From positions 11,768,347 through 11,832,346 of the forward strand of contig OX459101.1 of NCBI GenBank assembly GCA_949775045.1: 64,000 nucleotides of DNA, written 5' to 3'. The stretch comes from Metridium senile (Eukaryota; Cnidaria; Anthozoa; Actiniaria; Metridiidae). The translations under genes and the position numbers were made by a program. The stretch's first letter is position 1; each line of letters begins with the position of its first letter. Positions 31,620 through 42,750 of this stretch are shown here, one piece after another. The notes beneath the pieces are model-generated. The model had not been told where the DNA came from. It saw only the letters and a list, made by a program, of their open reading frames with translations, and did no database searches.

Positions 31620-31845
31620 AATTACCTTGCCAACGTTCTTTAATTAGAACCGTAACGTAAGAAATACGCAAACAATTACCTTGCAAACGTTCATTTATTA
31701 GAACCGTAACGTAAGAAATACGCAAACAATTACCTTGCAAACGTTCATTTATTAGAACCGTAACGTAAGAAATACGCAAACAATAACCTTGCAAACGTTC
31801 ATTAATTAGAACCGTAACGTAAAAAATACGTAAGCAATTACCTTG
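31620..31845 (-). repeat. 54 bp tandem repeat that copies a Pumilio 5' splice site
   Basis: Four units follow the exon end at 31842. Each carries GTTTGCAAG|GTAATTG (or GTTGGCAAG / GCAAG|GTTATTG variants), the same nine exon bases and donor as the real junction. The donor G positions are 31841 (real), 31787, 31733, 31679 and 31625, exactly 54 apart. The unit also has CGTATTTCTTACGTTACGGT. As 54 is a multiple of three, the repeat frame stays open. Confidence 0.9.
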
Positions 31846-32089
31846 CAAACTTGTGTTGACTAAGGGGTAGGATATTTCCTCTCAGCTGCATGACAATCTT
31901 GCTCCGATCATCCTGCGTCCCATGTTCCAGTACATGTTGTATAACGTAGTTCCCGTACTGGTCTTGGACAAGGCGTTCTGTTTGGCTGTGCATTTCCCCT
32001 AATATTGGCATGGTTTGCTCTTGCAGGCAGTGTTCTAAGATACGCTGTATAACACGGCAGCCGTAGGGATGGGTGGATAGAGCATACAC
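31842..32089 (-). CDS. PUM: Pumilio, exon encoding PUF repeats 5 and 6
   Basis: The exon follows TTCAATTCAG and ends GCAAG|GTAATTG. It gives [20 protein letters not shown] (repeat 5, C-R-x-x-Q, reads adenine), [20 protein letters not shown] (repeat 6, N-Y-x-x-Q, reads uracil) and [15 protein letters not shown], the start of repeat 7. Repeat residues, lengths and order match animal Pumilio closely. Confidence 0.95.
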
Positions 32090-32205
32090 CTGAATTGAAA
32101 GGGTAAACACTAAGAATCGATTCACACGGTCAAATTGTGAATGTGAGTCTGTGTAAAGTAAGTATAAGGACTGTGTAGTGTAAACCAGTGTAACATAAGC
32201 CATAA

Positions 32206-32418
32206 AGCCTCGGTCAAACGGCAATGATAGTTCCAACTATCATGTGCGTTTGAACACCAACTATCATGCACTATCATCGACTATCATGGACTATCATAGA
32301 GTTTGAACATGCTCAAATTTCACATTATAGTCGATATTTTTTGCCGTTTGACCGCGCGTACAGGATAGTTGATGATAGTTGAGACGCCTTCAACTATCAT
32401 AGCCGTTTGACCTCCGCT
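32206..32418. mobile_element. 213 bp MITE (AGCCTCGGTCAAACGGC)
   Basis: AGCCTCGGTCAAACGGCAAT on the left is mirrored by GCCGTTTGACCTCCGCT on the right. The interior repeats CAACTATCATG several times. It lies in a Pumilio intron 117 bp upstream of the repeat 5-6 exon. Confidence 0.7.
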
Positions 32419-32581
32419 GAAGTATTATAAAGTGTGAATCCGTTTTAAATAAGTGTCATAAAATAAAATAAGTGCGTGTGTTCTGTTTTCACTGTTTTTA
32501 TTAATAAATAATAAAAAGTGTCAGCAACATCGGCATTATCATAAGCGCTCAGAATGAAGATTTCACCAATTGGCTTTTCAC

Positions 32582-33100
32582 ACTATAGGACGGACAAATC
32601 GTGTGGACGGACAAATCGTGTCAACGGACAAATCGTGTGGACGGACAAATCGTGTGGACGGACAAATCGTGTGGACGGACAAATCGTGTGGACGGACAAA
32701 TCGTGTGGACGGACAAATCGTGTGGACGGACAAATCGTGTGGACGGACAAATCGTGTGGACGGACAAATCGTGTGGACGGACAAATCGTGTGGACGGACA
32801 AATCGTGTGGACGGACAAATCGTGTGGACGGACAAATCATGTGGACGGACAAATCATGTGGACGGACAAATCGTGTGGACGGACAAATCGTGTGGACGGA
32901 CAAATCGTGTGGACGGACAAATCGTGTGGACGGACAAATCGTGTGGACGGACAAATCGTGTGGACGGACAAATCGTGTGGACGGACAAATCATGTGGACG
33001 GACAAATCGTGTGGACGGAAAAATCGTGTGGACGGACAAATCGTGTGGACGGACAAATCGTGTGGACGGACAAATCGTGTCAACGGACAAATCGCACGTA
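32582..33100. repeat. 17 bp satellite, about 30 copies, open in all six frames
   Basis: The unit ACGGACAAATCGTGTGG is repeated almost without change, with CATGTGG, CGTGTCAACGG and GGAAAAATC variants. Since 17 is not a multiple of three, each strand reads one 17-residue peptide period in all three frames (GQIVWTDKSCGRTNRVD forward, SVHTICPSTRFVRPHDL reverse). It is inside the Pumilio intron between the repeat 4 and repeat 5-6 exons. The high homogeneity suggests recent expansion. Confidence 0.98.
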
Positions 33101-33301
33101 AACTTGTTCGTCTAATGTGCTTCCAACAAAATGAGACAACGTTTTCGTCGAAAATTGTGTTCGTCTCGTTTTCCCACCAGACGACTTGTCCGTCATGAGA
33201 CGATTAGTACGTCACGATACGATTTGTTCGCGTAAGGATTACTGCGATTTTCGACTTTCCGCGAACTCAGATATTTCAACGGCTTGTTGTGCAACACATT
33301 T

Positions 33302-33362
33302 CTAGCTGCCGTCAATCAAAACTAATTAGTCGGTACCTTTTAAATCCTTGATTGACGGCAGC
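33302..33362. repeat. Short hairpin (GCTGCCGTCAATCAA)
   Basis: GCTGCCGTCAATCAA is mirrored by TTGATTGACGGCAGC across a loop of about 30 bases in a Pumilio intron. Probably a small MITE remnant. Confidence 0.6.
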
Positions 33363-33477
33363 GAAATACGTATTATACAAATGGGTAACGCTACTTTTCG
33401 CTTTGTTGTCGTCCAAATAACCACTACATGTGAGAGTGCTCATCAATTTTAAAAATCGTTATGAAGTGTTTCCATAC

Positions 33478-33615
33478 CTGTCCCTGGAAGGCATCGATGA
33501 TAAACTGTAACGCGTGTGGGTCGACGCACTCGATACACTTCTGAACCACGTGATTCCCATTCTGATCTTTGACGCACTTAAGCACGTGACCATCGAGCTC
33601 CATCACAAGGTCATG
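33478..33615 (-). CDS. PUM: Pumilio, exon encoding PUF repeat 4
   Basis: This 138-base, phase-0 exon lies between GTTCAACAG and GTATGGA. It encodes [20 protein letters not shown], then [20 protein letters not shown], then DAFQGQ. The N-H-x-x-Q code of repeat 4 reads uracil. The [20 protein letters not shown] core is essentially invariant in animal Pumilio. Confidence 0.95.
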
Positions 33616-33718
33616 CTGTTGAACATAGAAGGTACAGTTAGTTCACAACGATAAAAAAGAGTAATCGTCGCGATAAAGTAACTCATCAACCGTGAGGGAA
33701 AAATTAACATTGCTCATT

Positions 33719-34275
33719 CTTCGATATCATCATCGCATTCATTCATCATCATCACTACATTCATCATCACCACTACAATTACCATCACCACTACTATCAT
33801 TATCACTACAATCATCATCACCATCACTACATTCATCATCACCACTACAATTACCATCACCACTACAATCATTATCATCACTACAATCATCATCATCACT
33901 ACATTCATCATCACCACTACAATTACCATCACCACTACAATCATTATCATCACTACAATCATCATCATCACTACATTCATCATCACCACTACAATTACCA
34001 TCACCACTACAATCATTATCATCACTACAATCATCATCACCATCACCATCACTACATTCATCACCATCACTACAATCATCATCATCAATCACAGCTATCA
34101 ATCACTATTACCGTCACCATAATCATCATCACCGTCATTATGAATATAAACATCATTACCACCGCCATCATCCTTGTCATCATCATCCCTACGATCATCT
34201 TCATCATCATCACCTTCATCACTAGTCATTATCAGTCACCGTCATCCTTATCATTACCATCATCAGTCATCATCA
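33719..34275. repeat. (CATCAT/CACTAC)n satellite with a 63 bp higher-order unit
   Basis: Triplet-rich repeats; the block ACTACATTCATCATCACCAC, TACAATTACCATCACCACTA, CAATCATTATCATC recurs with about 63 bp spacing between 33750 and 34060. It stops about eight bases from the donor of the large Pumilio exon. Open frames here (Ser-, Met/Val- and Asp/Cys-rich) are artefacts. Confidence 0.95.
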
Positions 34276-34283
34276 AGATTTAC

Positions 34284-36171
34284 CTTAATCTGTACGTTAG
34301 GTGGTATACACTCCAAGGCTTTCTGTATCACACGACAACCGTACATCTGCAGGGCCAGGGGAAGGACATTGCCACGAATACAGCTCGCTAGGTGATGCTT
34401 CTGTTCATCGCTACCAAACTCAAAGAACTTCTGAATGACGTAGTTCCCAAACACGTCGGTCATCAGGCTGTAAGCAGCGGGCAGTATTTCATGGAACACC
34501 ATGTTCTTCTCAACTGGACTAGCTCGTTCCAGTTTCTGTTGAATGAATCGTGAGCCGTGCTGGTCTTGAGAGAACTCCACGATGTGGTTGGCCAAGTCTC
34601 GTAGTTGGATGTTCGGGTAACGGTTGTTCCGGAAGTCCTCAAGAAGACGAGAACGCCCCGTATCCTTCATCCGTCCTCCACGGAAGTTTCCCTGGGTGAG
34701 GACGGAGTTACCGAAAGGAGAACCGTTCAGACTGTTTAGAGGGTTCTGGAACTTCTTATCTGGTGTAGCAGCTAGCTGCATGTATCGAGATAGACCGCTG
34801 GATATTGGACTTCCAACAGAGAAACCTGATTGGCTGCCTTGTGATAGAAGGGGAGGGGTGGGTAGTTCTTGTGGTGAGTTGTAAGACGGTGGAGCTGACA
34901 CGGTCAAAGCACCTCCAAGGCTTGGATAGTAGCCTTGTATGGCTTGTCTCTTATTAAAGGCACTGTAGTCACCGCTATTGAGTACATCACGTCTAGATGT
35001 GCCACTAGACATGGAACCCACTGCACCTACATTCGACGATCCTCCTAGTATGCCCAGGTTATTACCGACAACACCGACCGCGTTACCATTCATGGGGACT
35101 TGGTTCTGGTATGAGTTCATGGAATTAGGTCCACTGACCGATATCTGTTGCTGAGCCTGCTGCCCGTACATGCGCATTCCAGACGCACCGGCATTGTTAC
35201 CCATTCTTCCTGCGGCCGTGTTAGCGTTGCCACTGGCAGCGTTGAGTAGCATTGGTGACATCATTCTCAAAGCTCCGCCCATTTGATTGGCTGCTATTTG
35301 CTGTGGTGATACTCCATTGATACTCTGTCCGTTGCTAAGGACGAGATTACCAGACTGGTCATAGTACGCAGCTGCACCAAGACCTAAGGGGGTAGCCCCT
35401 GGGGGACCTATTAGCTGATAGTTGGCGTTCCCTGCCATTGAAGGCTGTTGCGGGTTGTTCATAAGTTCAAGCTGATTTGGTGCTTGTAACTGCTGACCAC
35501 CAGGATTGCTGGTACTTCTCATTAACTGTGGATGTTGTTGTTGTTGCTGTTGTTGTTGTTGTTGTTGCTGAGACTGCTGCTGCTGTTGTTGCTGCTGCTG
35601 CATGTAGCCGTTGCCGGAGACATTAGCGCCTGGGTAGACGTTCCAGGGTTGTATACTGTAGGCTGCTGCTGCATAGGGCGGGGGGACCATCTGTGCACCA
35701 GGATTGACCTGAGGTAGCGACCCACTACCGTACATCTCTTGTCCTTGAGTAGCTTGCATGTAGTATGGGTTCTGCTGTGCCATAGCGGACTGTAACTGCT
35801 GTTGCTGCTGCTGATGCTGTGCTGCTACTGCTAATGCAATCTGCTGCGGTGATAGATGCTGCAATGACGATGGACTAAAAGAATGAGATCCAGGTAATGA
35901 CCCCCCTGATACCATTACTACTTCAGAAGGACTCAGGGGGGTGCCGGGAAAGTGTTGATGTTGATCAAAATTAAGCTGTTCCAAGCTTACAGGGTCCAGT
36001 GAGATAGATGAAGGATGGTGGACTTCTTTATAGTCTGTGATATGGTGACGTGATTTAGTTGTAATGATAGGGGAAGCGTTAGACATCGGAGGCTGGTTGG
36101 ATTGTAGTGCATCTTGGGAATGTTGGGAAGAGCTTGTTGTTGGTGATGGATCTCTACTACCTGGGGTACGA
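34284..36171 (-). CDS. PUM: Pumilio, large central exon (low-complexity region and PUF repeats 1-3)
   Basis: Pumilio binds mRNA 3' UTRs at UGUANAUA sites and recruits the CCR4-NOT deadenylase and Nanos-type partners to repress them in the cytoplasm. This 629-codon exon starts at the third base of a serine codon after TTTGTTTGCAG and ends QIK|GTAAAT. Its first two thirds are Ser/Gly/Asn/Gln-rich, with polyglutamine at 35530-35600 and an AAYYDQSGNLVLSNGQSING block typical of Pumilio. The PUF domain begins RSRLLEDFRNNRYPNIQLRD. Repeat 1 has S-R-x-x-Q (HGSRFIQQKLE), repeat 2 N-Y-x-x-Q (GNYVIQKFFEFG), repeat 3 C-R-x-x-Q (YGCRVIQKALE). With repeats 4-8 the code reads U-G-U-A-U-A-U-A, the canonical Pumilio site. 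The extra open frame from 36172 to 36350 is intron. Confidence 0.95.
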
Positions 36172-36189
36172 CTGCAAACAAAATAACAA

Positions 36190-37165
36190 TCATCGTTAAA
36201 ACTATAACAAAGACAATGTACACAACAAAAACAATAACGATAGCAATAATAACGAAAACCACGGCAACGACGACACAATAACAAAGAGGAAAACAGCAAC
36301 GACGGCAACAACGACGACGACGACGACAACGAAAACAACAACGGCAACAACTATGACTAAAACAACAACTATGACTAAAACAACAACGACGACTAGGAAA
36401 ACGACAACGACGACACGGAAAACGACAACGACAAGGAAAACGACGACGACAACAATGACTAGAGCAGATCTCGTATGACTGTGCAAACAGCACGGACACA
36501 GCACGGTACAGTACAAATGAATTTAGAGAGTTTTTCCTGTGCCTATCAAAACACCACAGGATTGTTACGGCAGTGATTTTGAATGTCCTTATAGAAACTA
36601 CGACACGAACACGGCACGGCCGTGAAGGCACGGCACGGTCACGGCAAAAACTTCGAATCTTTTTATATAAATTACGACACGGTCACGGCACGGTACCGTA
36701 CGTTGCACAGTCATACGAAATCCGCTCTAAAACAACGACAACGGCAACAACGACGACACAATAACTAAGAGGAAAACGGCAACAACGACGACAACAACAA
36801 CAATGACTAAAACAACGACAACGGCAACGACGACGACAACGACGACGACAAGGAAAACGACAACAACGATGACTTTAATAAAAACGACGACGACAAGGAA
36901 AACAACAACAACGGCAACAACTATGACTAAAACAACAACGACGACTAGGAAAACAACAACAACGGCAACAACTATGACTAAAACAATGACAACGACGAAG
37001 GCAACAACGACGACAAGGAAAACAACAACGGCAACAACGACTTTTATAAAAACAACGACGACAACGACGTTGATGACACCAACAATGATGGCAAACCAAA
37101 CTTAAAACAGCAACGATGACAGCGACAACAATAACTACGAAAACAATAACGACGACAACTACAAC
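36190..37165. repeat. (ACGACAACG)n minisatellite in a Pumilio intron
   Basis: CAA/ACG/ACT-rich triplets and nine-base units such as ACAACGACGACGACAAGGAA. In the middle (36450-36730) is a block with GACACGGTCACGGCACGG-like repeats and inverted AGAGCAGATCTCGTATGACT / GTCATACGAAATCCGCTCTA, which looks like a separate insertion. Thr/Lys-rich frames are artefacts. Confidence 0.9.
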
Positions 37166-37556
37166 GGCGTCAAGAACCTAAAACGTTACCATGCGCAAAA
37201 TATTAAATTACCGCCGTTCGCATAAATGCATGTCACATCATAATATATCTCGATCGGGGAATTAATTGATAGACTCTACTCGATCCCCACCTGCTTGTGT
37301 TAATGTCTGAACACATTATTGGATTTCACAGTAGCCAACTAACAAACTCCCAGTCTAGACATTAGTTTGTCTGGACGCGTATAGTTTAATAAAATACGTT
37401 ATCTATGGTAAAAACGGACCGAAAAGACAGATAATCAAGTAGGACTTCACATTACGACAAAGGTTGCATTAACGTCCATATTCAAAGTGTCATGTCCGCT
37501 GTCACTATCCATTAAAATCTATTTCAAAAGCGATGTCTATAAACAATAAAGTTGAT
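37166..37556. other. Pumilio intron, unstructured
   Basis: No exon or repeat structure recognised. Confidence 0.3.
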
Positions 37557-37566
37557 TTATTGTCGA

Positions 37567-37735
37567 AAGTCGCATAGAGCCCAGTTTCCATATGATCGCT
37601 CACGATCGCCGGAACGCTGAAAATGGTGCCAGCGATCATCAGCGATTAGACAATTTTTTCTGCACACAATGCAAATCCGATCGATCGATCGCTTAAAGGT
37701 GTTTCCATATAATCGCTGACGATTGCTGGCATCAC
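37567..37735. repeat. Partial hairpin element (AGTTTCCATATGATCGCT)
   Basis: AGTTTCCATATGATCGCTCA and GTGTTTCCATATAATCGCTG occur in the same orientation, with CGATCGATCGATCG and CAGCGAT motifs between. Possibly two overlapping MITE ends of the AGCCCAGTTTCC type. Borders are uncertain. Confidence 0.4.
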
Positions 37736-37889
37736 ATTTTCTCCCTCGGCTAAATATATATATAAATTTCACGTTCGAAATTGTCTTATTATATATCCTA
37801 TTCAAACTCGTTTTCTTATTGGTCGAGAGCACGTCACGTGGAGGGAAATAAATCGATCTATTCCCCTCGTGAGAGGGGAATAAATCCAC

Positions 37890-38320
37890 GTAAATAAAAA
37901 AAAATTCAAAATGGAGAGAAAATCTTATAAATCTTATTGAATTGATTTTGTTTCATCTTCTTTTATCTGTTTTGTTACTTTTCTTTTGTCGCTCTTTCTT
38001 TCCTTTTCAAGTTTTTGTTTCCTCTTTCGTTTTTCCTTTCCGGTATTTTTCCTTACGCGTACGCGTTCTTTCTTCGTATCTTAAGCTTTTATCCCATTTT
38101 CATATGTTCTCACTTCTCTTCTACATAAACCTTACAGTCTGTTTGTATAGCGGCCCTTCAAAAGGTTTAACACCATAATATATGCTTTGGAGAAAAACGA
38201 CCAACGTCAAGTTTGAAAAAGCTGACAAAATAAAGACACGACACGACACGAACTTTAAACGAAAAAAAAACATGAGCAAAAGGCAGCTATTGAGACATGA
38301 GCAACGTTTCGTTTTGGAAA
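37890..38320. other. Pumilio intron, pyrimidine-rich tract then unstructured
   Basis: A T/C-rich stretch (37945-38110) gives an Phe/Leu-rich artefact frame. No splice-supported exon. Confidence 0.3.
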
Positions 38321-38324
38321 AATG

Positions 38325-39010
38325 TATGCTTAGTAGAGGTTTAACTAGCGAGGACCGAAGTGATGTTTAAAGGAAATAATCGAGATAAAAATGTAAACTT
38401 AGTAGTGCTTTAACTAGCGAGGACCGAAGTGATGTTTAAAGGAAATAATCGAGATAAAAATGTAAGCTTAGTAGTGGTTTAACTAGCGAGGACTGAAGTG
38501 ATGTTTGAAGGAAATAATTGAGGTAAAAATGTACGATAAGTTATGGTTTAAATAGTGAGAATTGCTTGAAGTTTCAAGGAAAGAATTGAGCTAAAAATGT
38601 ACGATGACTAGCGGGAACAGCGAGCAAAAATGTACAAGAGCTAGTGTTTGAAACAGTGAGAATTGCGTAGATGTTTCAAAGAACAAATTTAGCAAAGAAT
38701 GTACGATAAGTAGTGGTTTAAATAGTGAGAATTACTTCATGTTTCAAGGAAAGAATTGAAGTTAAAATGTTAGATAAGTTATGAATAAAATACTGAGAAT
38801 TGCGTGGATGTTTCAAGAAAGAATTGAGCAAAAAAATATACGGTAACTAGTATTTTTTTAATAGTTAGAATTGCTTGGATGTTTCAAGGAAAGAATGAAG
38901 CAAAAAATGTACAATAAGTAATACTTTTCTAATAGTGAGAATTGCGAGGATGTTTCAAGGGCATATTTGATCAGGAGCAAAAATGTACGATAACTTACGA
39001 TTCAACTTAC
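38325..39010. repeat. Degenerate tandem repeat of about 70-80 bp
   Basis: The first three units (38320-38540) share TTAACTAGCGAGGACCGAAG, TGATGTTTAAAGGAAATAAT, CGAGATAAAAATGTA and are close copies. Further units to about 39010 drift (GAGAATTGC, GATGTTTCAAGGAAAGAATT). A gradient of divergence runs left to right. Confidence 0.8.
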
Positions 39011-40680
39011 AATACAAATAGAGTAAAAATTTAGATATATAGCTGTTTTAAAAGCGGTGAGAACTAAGTCGATGTTTCAAAGATAGAATTGCAGATAACA
39101 TGTATGATTGCTAATCGTTAAACTGGAACGGAATGTATTAGTTTAAAGTAGAAATGGACAACTAGAATTTGTGCACGTAGACGGTCTCAGTCTTCAGTCA
39201 AGCAAAAAAAACTCGAAGGAAAACAGAGAAATATAAAAAATATTAAATGTATTGTTCATTCCAAAAGTACACTAACTATTTTCGAAATAATCGGTATTTT
39301 CTCGTCAAGAATTAATATTAAATAATAAATAAATACGTTAAGTTTTCAGTTTAAAGTGCTTTCTTCAGCACATATCTAAACCTTTTTTTTTTAAGTCATT
39401 CAAAAAAAAACTACAAAAATAAACAAAATATTCCAATTGTTTTTTTTATTTTTGGTTTACCTACTACACCAAAAATGCCCTCAAGTCTCTTAAAATGTTC
39501 ACTAAAACTCCCATTGCATATTCAGCAATATTGTGTCTATATATCATTCAAAAGTAAAACTCATTATACATAAAAAATAACACCTGACTAAAATTTAAGA
39601 CCTAGAAGCCGACATATGCATAATTAGGCCTACATTTCCATAACACTTATAAACTTACTCATTCACTTCAAATTATTAATCCACAAATGATTGAACCAAA
39701 AAAAAAAAAAACAGAAAAGAAAAGAATGAAAAGACAGGTTTTCAAAAAAACCTTCGATCGGAAGGAATCTACACGGAACGGATCCCGGCGAAAAACCTGG
39801 AATCTATAGCATTTCCACTGCTAGTTTATAAATATTCTTCTCTGCGATAATGTTAACAATACTTATATCACACAAACTTGAACAAAACATCAATCGTACG
39901 AGTCGTGTTTGTTACCGGTGAAGAGGAAAACAGTCCAGAATATTACAATCTCAAAAGCATATTTCGTATTTAAATTCGCTTTGCGCTATCCCGTACTATT
40001 TGTAACAGTAAATCAATTTGGAAAGCTATTTAGTAATGGAAAAATTCCAAGTGTCGAAGAACGTCTTTTAAAAAAAAACTATACTATTAAGAGCACATTT
40101 TAACATCGTATTTTGTAACAAAATTAACCCGTTTGTGGCTGTTATGCCAGGTAATGATATGCAATAACTGTTAAACTAAATCGATAAACTAAGTGACTGT
40201 TGATGTTACGATTTCAAAAATAAATATCGAGCAGCATTGAGTTGACCTCATTAGGCTAAAACATAGAAACTCTAACGTTAGATCGCTCCAACTTTACGCG
40301 CTTTTAGTTGTGGAAACTGGCACAGAACGTTATCATTCAAAAAACACACGGTGAAACTAAATAGGTGTTATTCTAGTGCTGAAACTACTTGATGGAGAAT
40401 GGAAAAAGCTATACTAGAATTATTCCTACTAGCCATAGAATGACTGCGAGTTAGTTTTGGATGAAAACTCACCCTTAACGTTACTATTCAAATAGCACAT
40501 TTTAAAACTAAATATTTGTAATCGTGCTGAAACTTCTTGCTAGAGGAAAGACACTGTTATATTAGAATTATTCCCACTAGCCGTATCGGTGATTATTTGG
40601 ACGAAAACACAACGTCAATGTTATTATTTAAATAACACATTTTGTATGCCAATATATCTATGAACGTTATGAGATCCCAT
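39011..40680. other. Pumilio intron, AT-rich with weak repeats
   Basis: Two related blocks at about 40340-40440 and 40490-40590 share GTGCTGAAACT, CTAGAATTATTCC and ACTAGCC. No exon recognised before the GC-richer block starting at 40681. Confidence 0.35.
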
Positions 40681-40685
40681 CCTAC

Positions 40686-40702
40686 CTCAAAAGAGCACAC
40701 AT
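40686..40702 (-). CDS. PUM: Candidate alternative first coding exon of Pumilio (short isoform)
   Basis: In a GC-richer island inside the 8.3 kb intron, the minus strand reads ATG-TGT-GCT-CTT-TTG-AG followed by a donor GTAGGA. The two leftover bases AG are exactly what the large exon at 36171 needs (its first base T completes AGT, serine), giving MCALLS|RTPGSRDP. This would make an 873-residue Pumilio lacking the first 300-odd residues but keeping the whole PUF domain. An in-frame TAG lies upstream, and an out-of-frame ATG starts a 22-codon upstream frame that ends at the donor. Inference from sequence only; no transcript is available. Confidence 0.45.
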
Positions 40703-41060
40703 TCGAAAGGGAAGACAATCGTTGCTGGGAGAAAGGCATCGGTTGCTACCAACATTGAGCTAATCCAAACGCAACTTCGACAATCGCCGCCTCACTCGTT
40801 CGCTCACTCGCTCCTACAAGCGTACGCTGAGTCAGAGTACCCGATAGTGTTGACACCGGCGATTGCTAAAGTTACAGAGCGAAATTTTTTCGTTTTTAGT
40901 CGACAGAAAGCGAGCCGGGAGAAGAGAGCAGGAGGGACCCTGGTGCGAGGTTAAGTCGATGAGTTAGACAGAATCGATTAACACAAGACAAGCAGCTGGC
41001 AAAGATGCAAAAATGATGGCCCCAGGACGGCGAAGCGAAAGAGAAAGCTCTCGTCGTGAT
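40703..41060 (-). promoter_or_regulatory. Candidate internal promoter and 5' leader for short Pumilio
   Basis: About 350 bases of clearly higher GC and CpG content than the rest of the intron, with repeated CACTCGTTCGCTCACTCGCT near 40795, ending in the mini-exon donor. It fits a CpG-rich TATA-less promoter plus leader. No start site can be placed. Confidence 0.35.
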
Positions 41061-41345
41061 ACTATTACAATACTCTGGTACAAAGATTTCTCTTCTAAAT
41101 TTTATCTATATTTATTAAATAAAGACATTAAAAATATCAACAACTATATTTCTTTAATAGTTGGAAAGTGAAAAAATACGGTCGTCCATAGTGACGGCCC
41201 CAGGACGGCGAAACGATAGAGAAAGCACTCTTCAAGATACTATTACAATACCCTGGTACAAAGATTTCTCTCCTAAATTTTCTCTCTATTTATTGAACAT
41301 AGACATTTAAAATACCAACAACTCTATTTCTTTTAATAGTTTGAA
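41013..41345. repeat. 178 bp tandem duplication
   Basis: GGCCCCAGGACGGCGAAGCG at 41018 recurs as GGCCCCAGGACGGCGAAACG at 41196, with GATACTATTACAATAC, CTGGTACAAAGATTTCTC and the following AT-rich part also duplicated. Confidence 0.8.
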
Positions 41346-42450
41346 AGAAAATAATACGAAAAATTACGAGGGCCATAGAACAAATTTCATGGACATTGCA
41401 ATTCGAATGATTATGGACTCATTTTGAAGAAATCAATCTTGTTTAGTATTATTAGCGAGAGATTTATACAAAAGTAAAGAGCTAGAGAACGCTAATTTTA
41501 GCCGGAAAAGGAGCATTATACAGAGACATTGTTAAACAAGTCGTTGACTTTTTTATGAGAAAGGACTGTAAGGACAGAATAGAACATTACATGCACATTG
41601 TACTCACTAAAACTTGTGCTAAATAAGTCGAGGATTTATAACACATCGACAATTGTCAGAGCAACATCTAAAACTTTTGGAAATATATTTTTATGTTAAT
41701 AAAGATAAGAAATAAGAAAATAACTAACAAATAAGACTTTTTGAAAAAAAAAACAACTTTATGTTAATAACGAAAAATAAAAAAATGGCGAAGAGAAATA
41801 TAAATTTTAGTGGAAATGTCGATTTAATTTCAAAGTGGGATAAGGAAAAGCAAATACTTTTTTTTAGTTTGACAATTGCAAAAAAAAAACTGTGAAAATA
41901 ATTTAGGTCGACCTCACGAAATACATTTAAGAAATTGATATGATTGTAGTAAAATATGGTAATTCTTAATTGAAAATTGTTTCAAAAACAAACATTTCTG
42001 AATATTTTAAAAACGGAAACTCATCTCAAGAATGAGTGTTTAGTCAAACATATCGAATGCTGTGAAATGTGTTTCAAATAACGACTTTATTTGAGTGAGT
42101 TTTAACATTTGTTTACGCGAAATCAAATACTACCTTACCTAAATGGTCAGGATACAAATTTAGATAATTACAATTGACGATATTCGGGAAAATAAATCCG
42201 ATCTGTATCTTCGAAAATTAACATAAATATTTTTAATTACTGCTCAGTTTGCCAATACGGAATCAAATAGAAAGTCATTTTAATTAGGAAAATAGAAAAA
42301 AGAATAATATCGTAAGCGAAAACACTATGCTTTATAAAATTGTAGTTAAAATTAAACAATCTTGTTCAACAAATAGATTTAGAATTCCAACCGAAGAGAA
42401 TTGAAACGAAAGAAAAAGGCTTTTAAACAAACAAACGTTCAGTTATATAT
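41346..42450. other. Pumilio intron, AT-rich
   Basis: No exon or structured repeat recognised. Confidence 0.35.
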
Positions 42451-42467
42451 TCATTTCCGAAACCATG

Positions 42468-42750
42468 TCAACAGAAATTAACATGGAACGCTCGATCGAT
42501 GTAATAAATGATATGCACTCAATTGGTTTTCGAACGTTCAATCAAGCACTCAATTGGCTTTCGAATGCATAATTTCTGATTGGTACTTCCTAACAAGGGA
42601 AATATCAACAGAAATTACCAGAGAACATACGATCGCAGCCATTAATTATAAACACACAATTGCTTTACAAAGTTTAATCTAGAACTCGGTTGGTTTTCGA
42701 ACGTTCAATCACGCACTCGACTGGCTTTCGAATACATATCTTTTGACTAG
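42468..42750. repeat. Diverged duplication of about 135-150 bp
   Basis: TCAACAGAAATTA, TTGGTTTTCGAACGTTCAAT, CACTCAATTGGCTTTCGAAT occur twice (42468-42575 and 42605-42740) with clear divergence. Confidence 0.6.

Noticed and set aside
32554..33198. 214-codon frame of WTDKSCGRTNRVDGQI repeats
   Set aside because: A by-product of a 17 bp satellite that is open in all six frames and lies within a Pumilio intron.
33692..34225. Ser/Leu-rich, Met/Val-rich and Asp/Cys-rich frames
   Set aside because: Translations of the CATCAT/CACTAC satellite in different frames.
33719..34275. A CRISPR-like array
   Set aside because: Repeat units have no unique spacers, and the genome is animal.
36172..36350. 60-residue N-terminal extension of the large Pumilio exon beginning MLPLLFSLSSSSS
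   Set aside because: It lies in intron repeat; a TTTGTTTGCAG acceptor at 36172 and the phase of the upstream exon give a better model.
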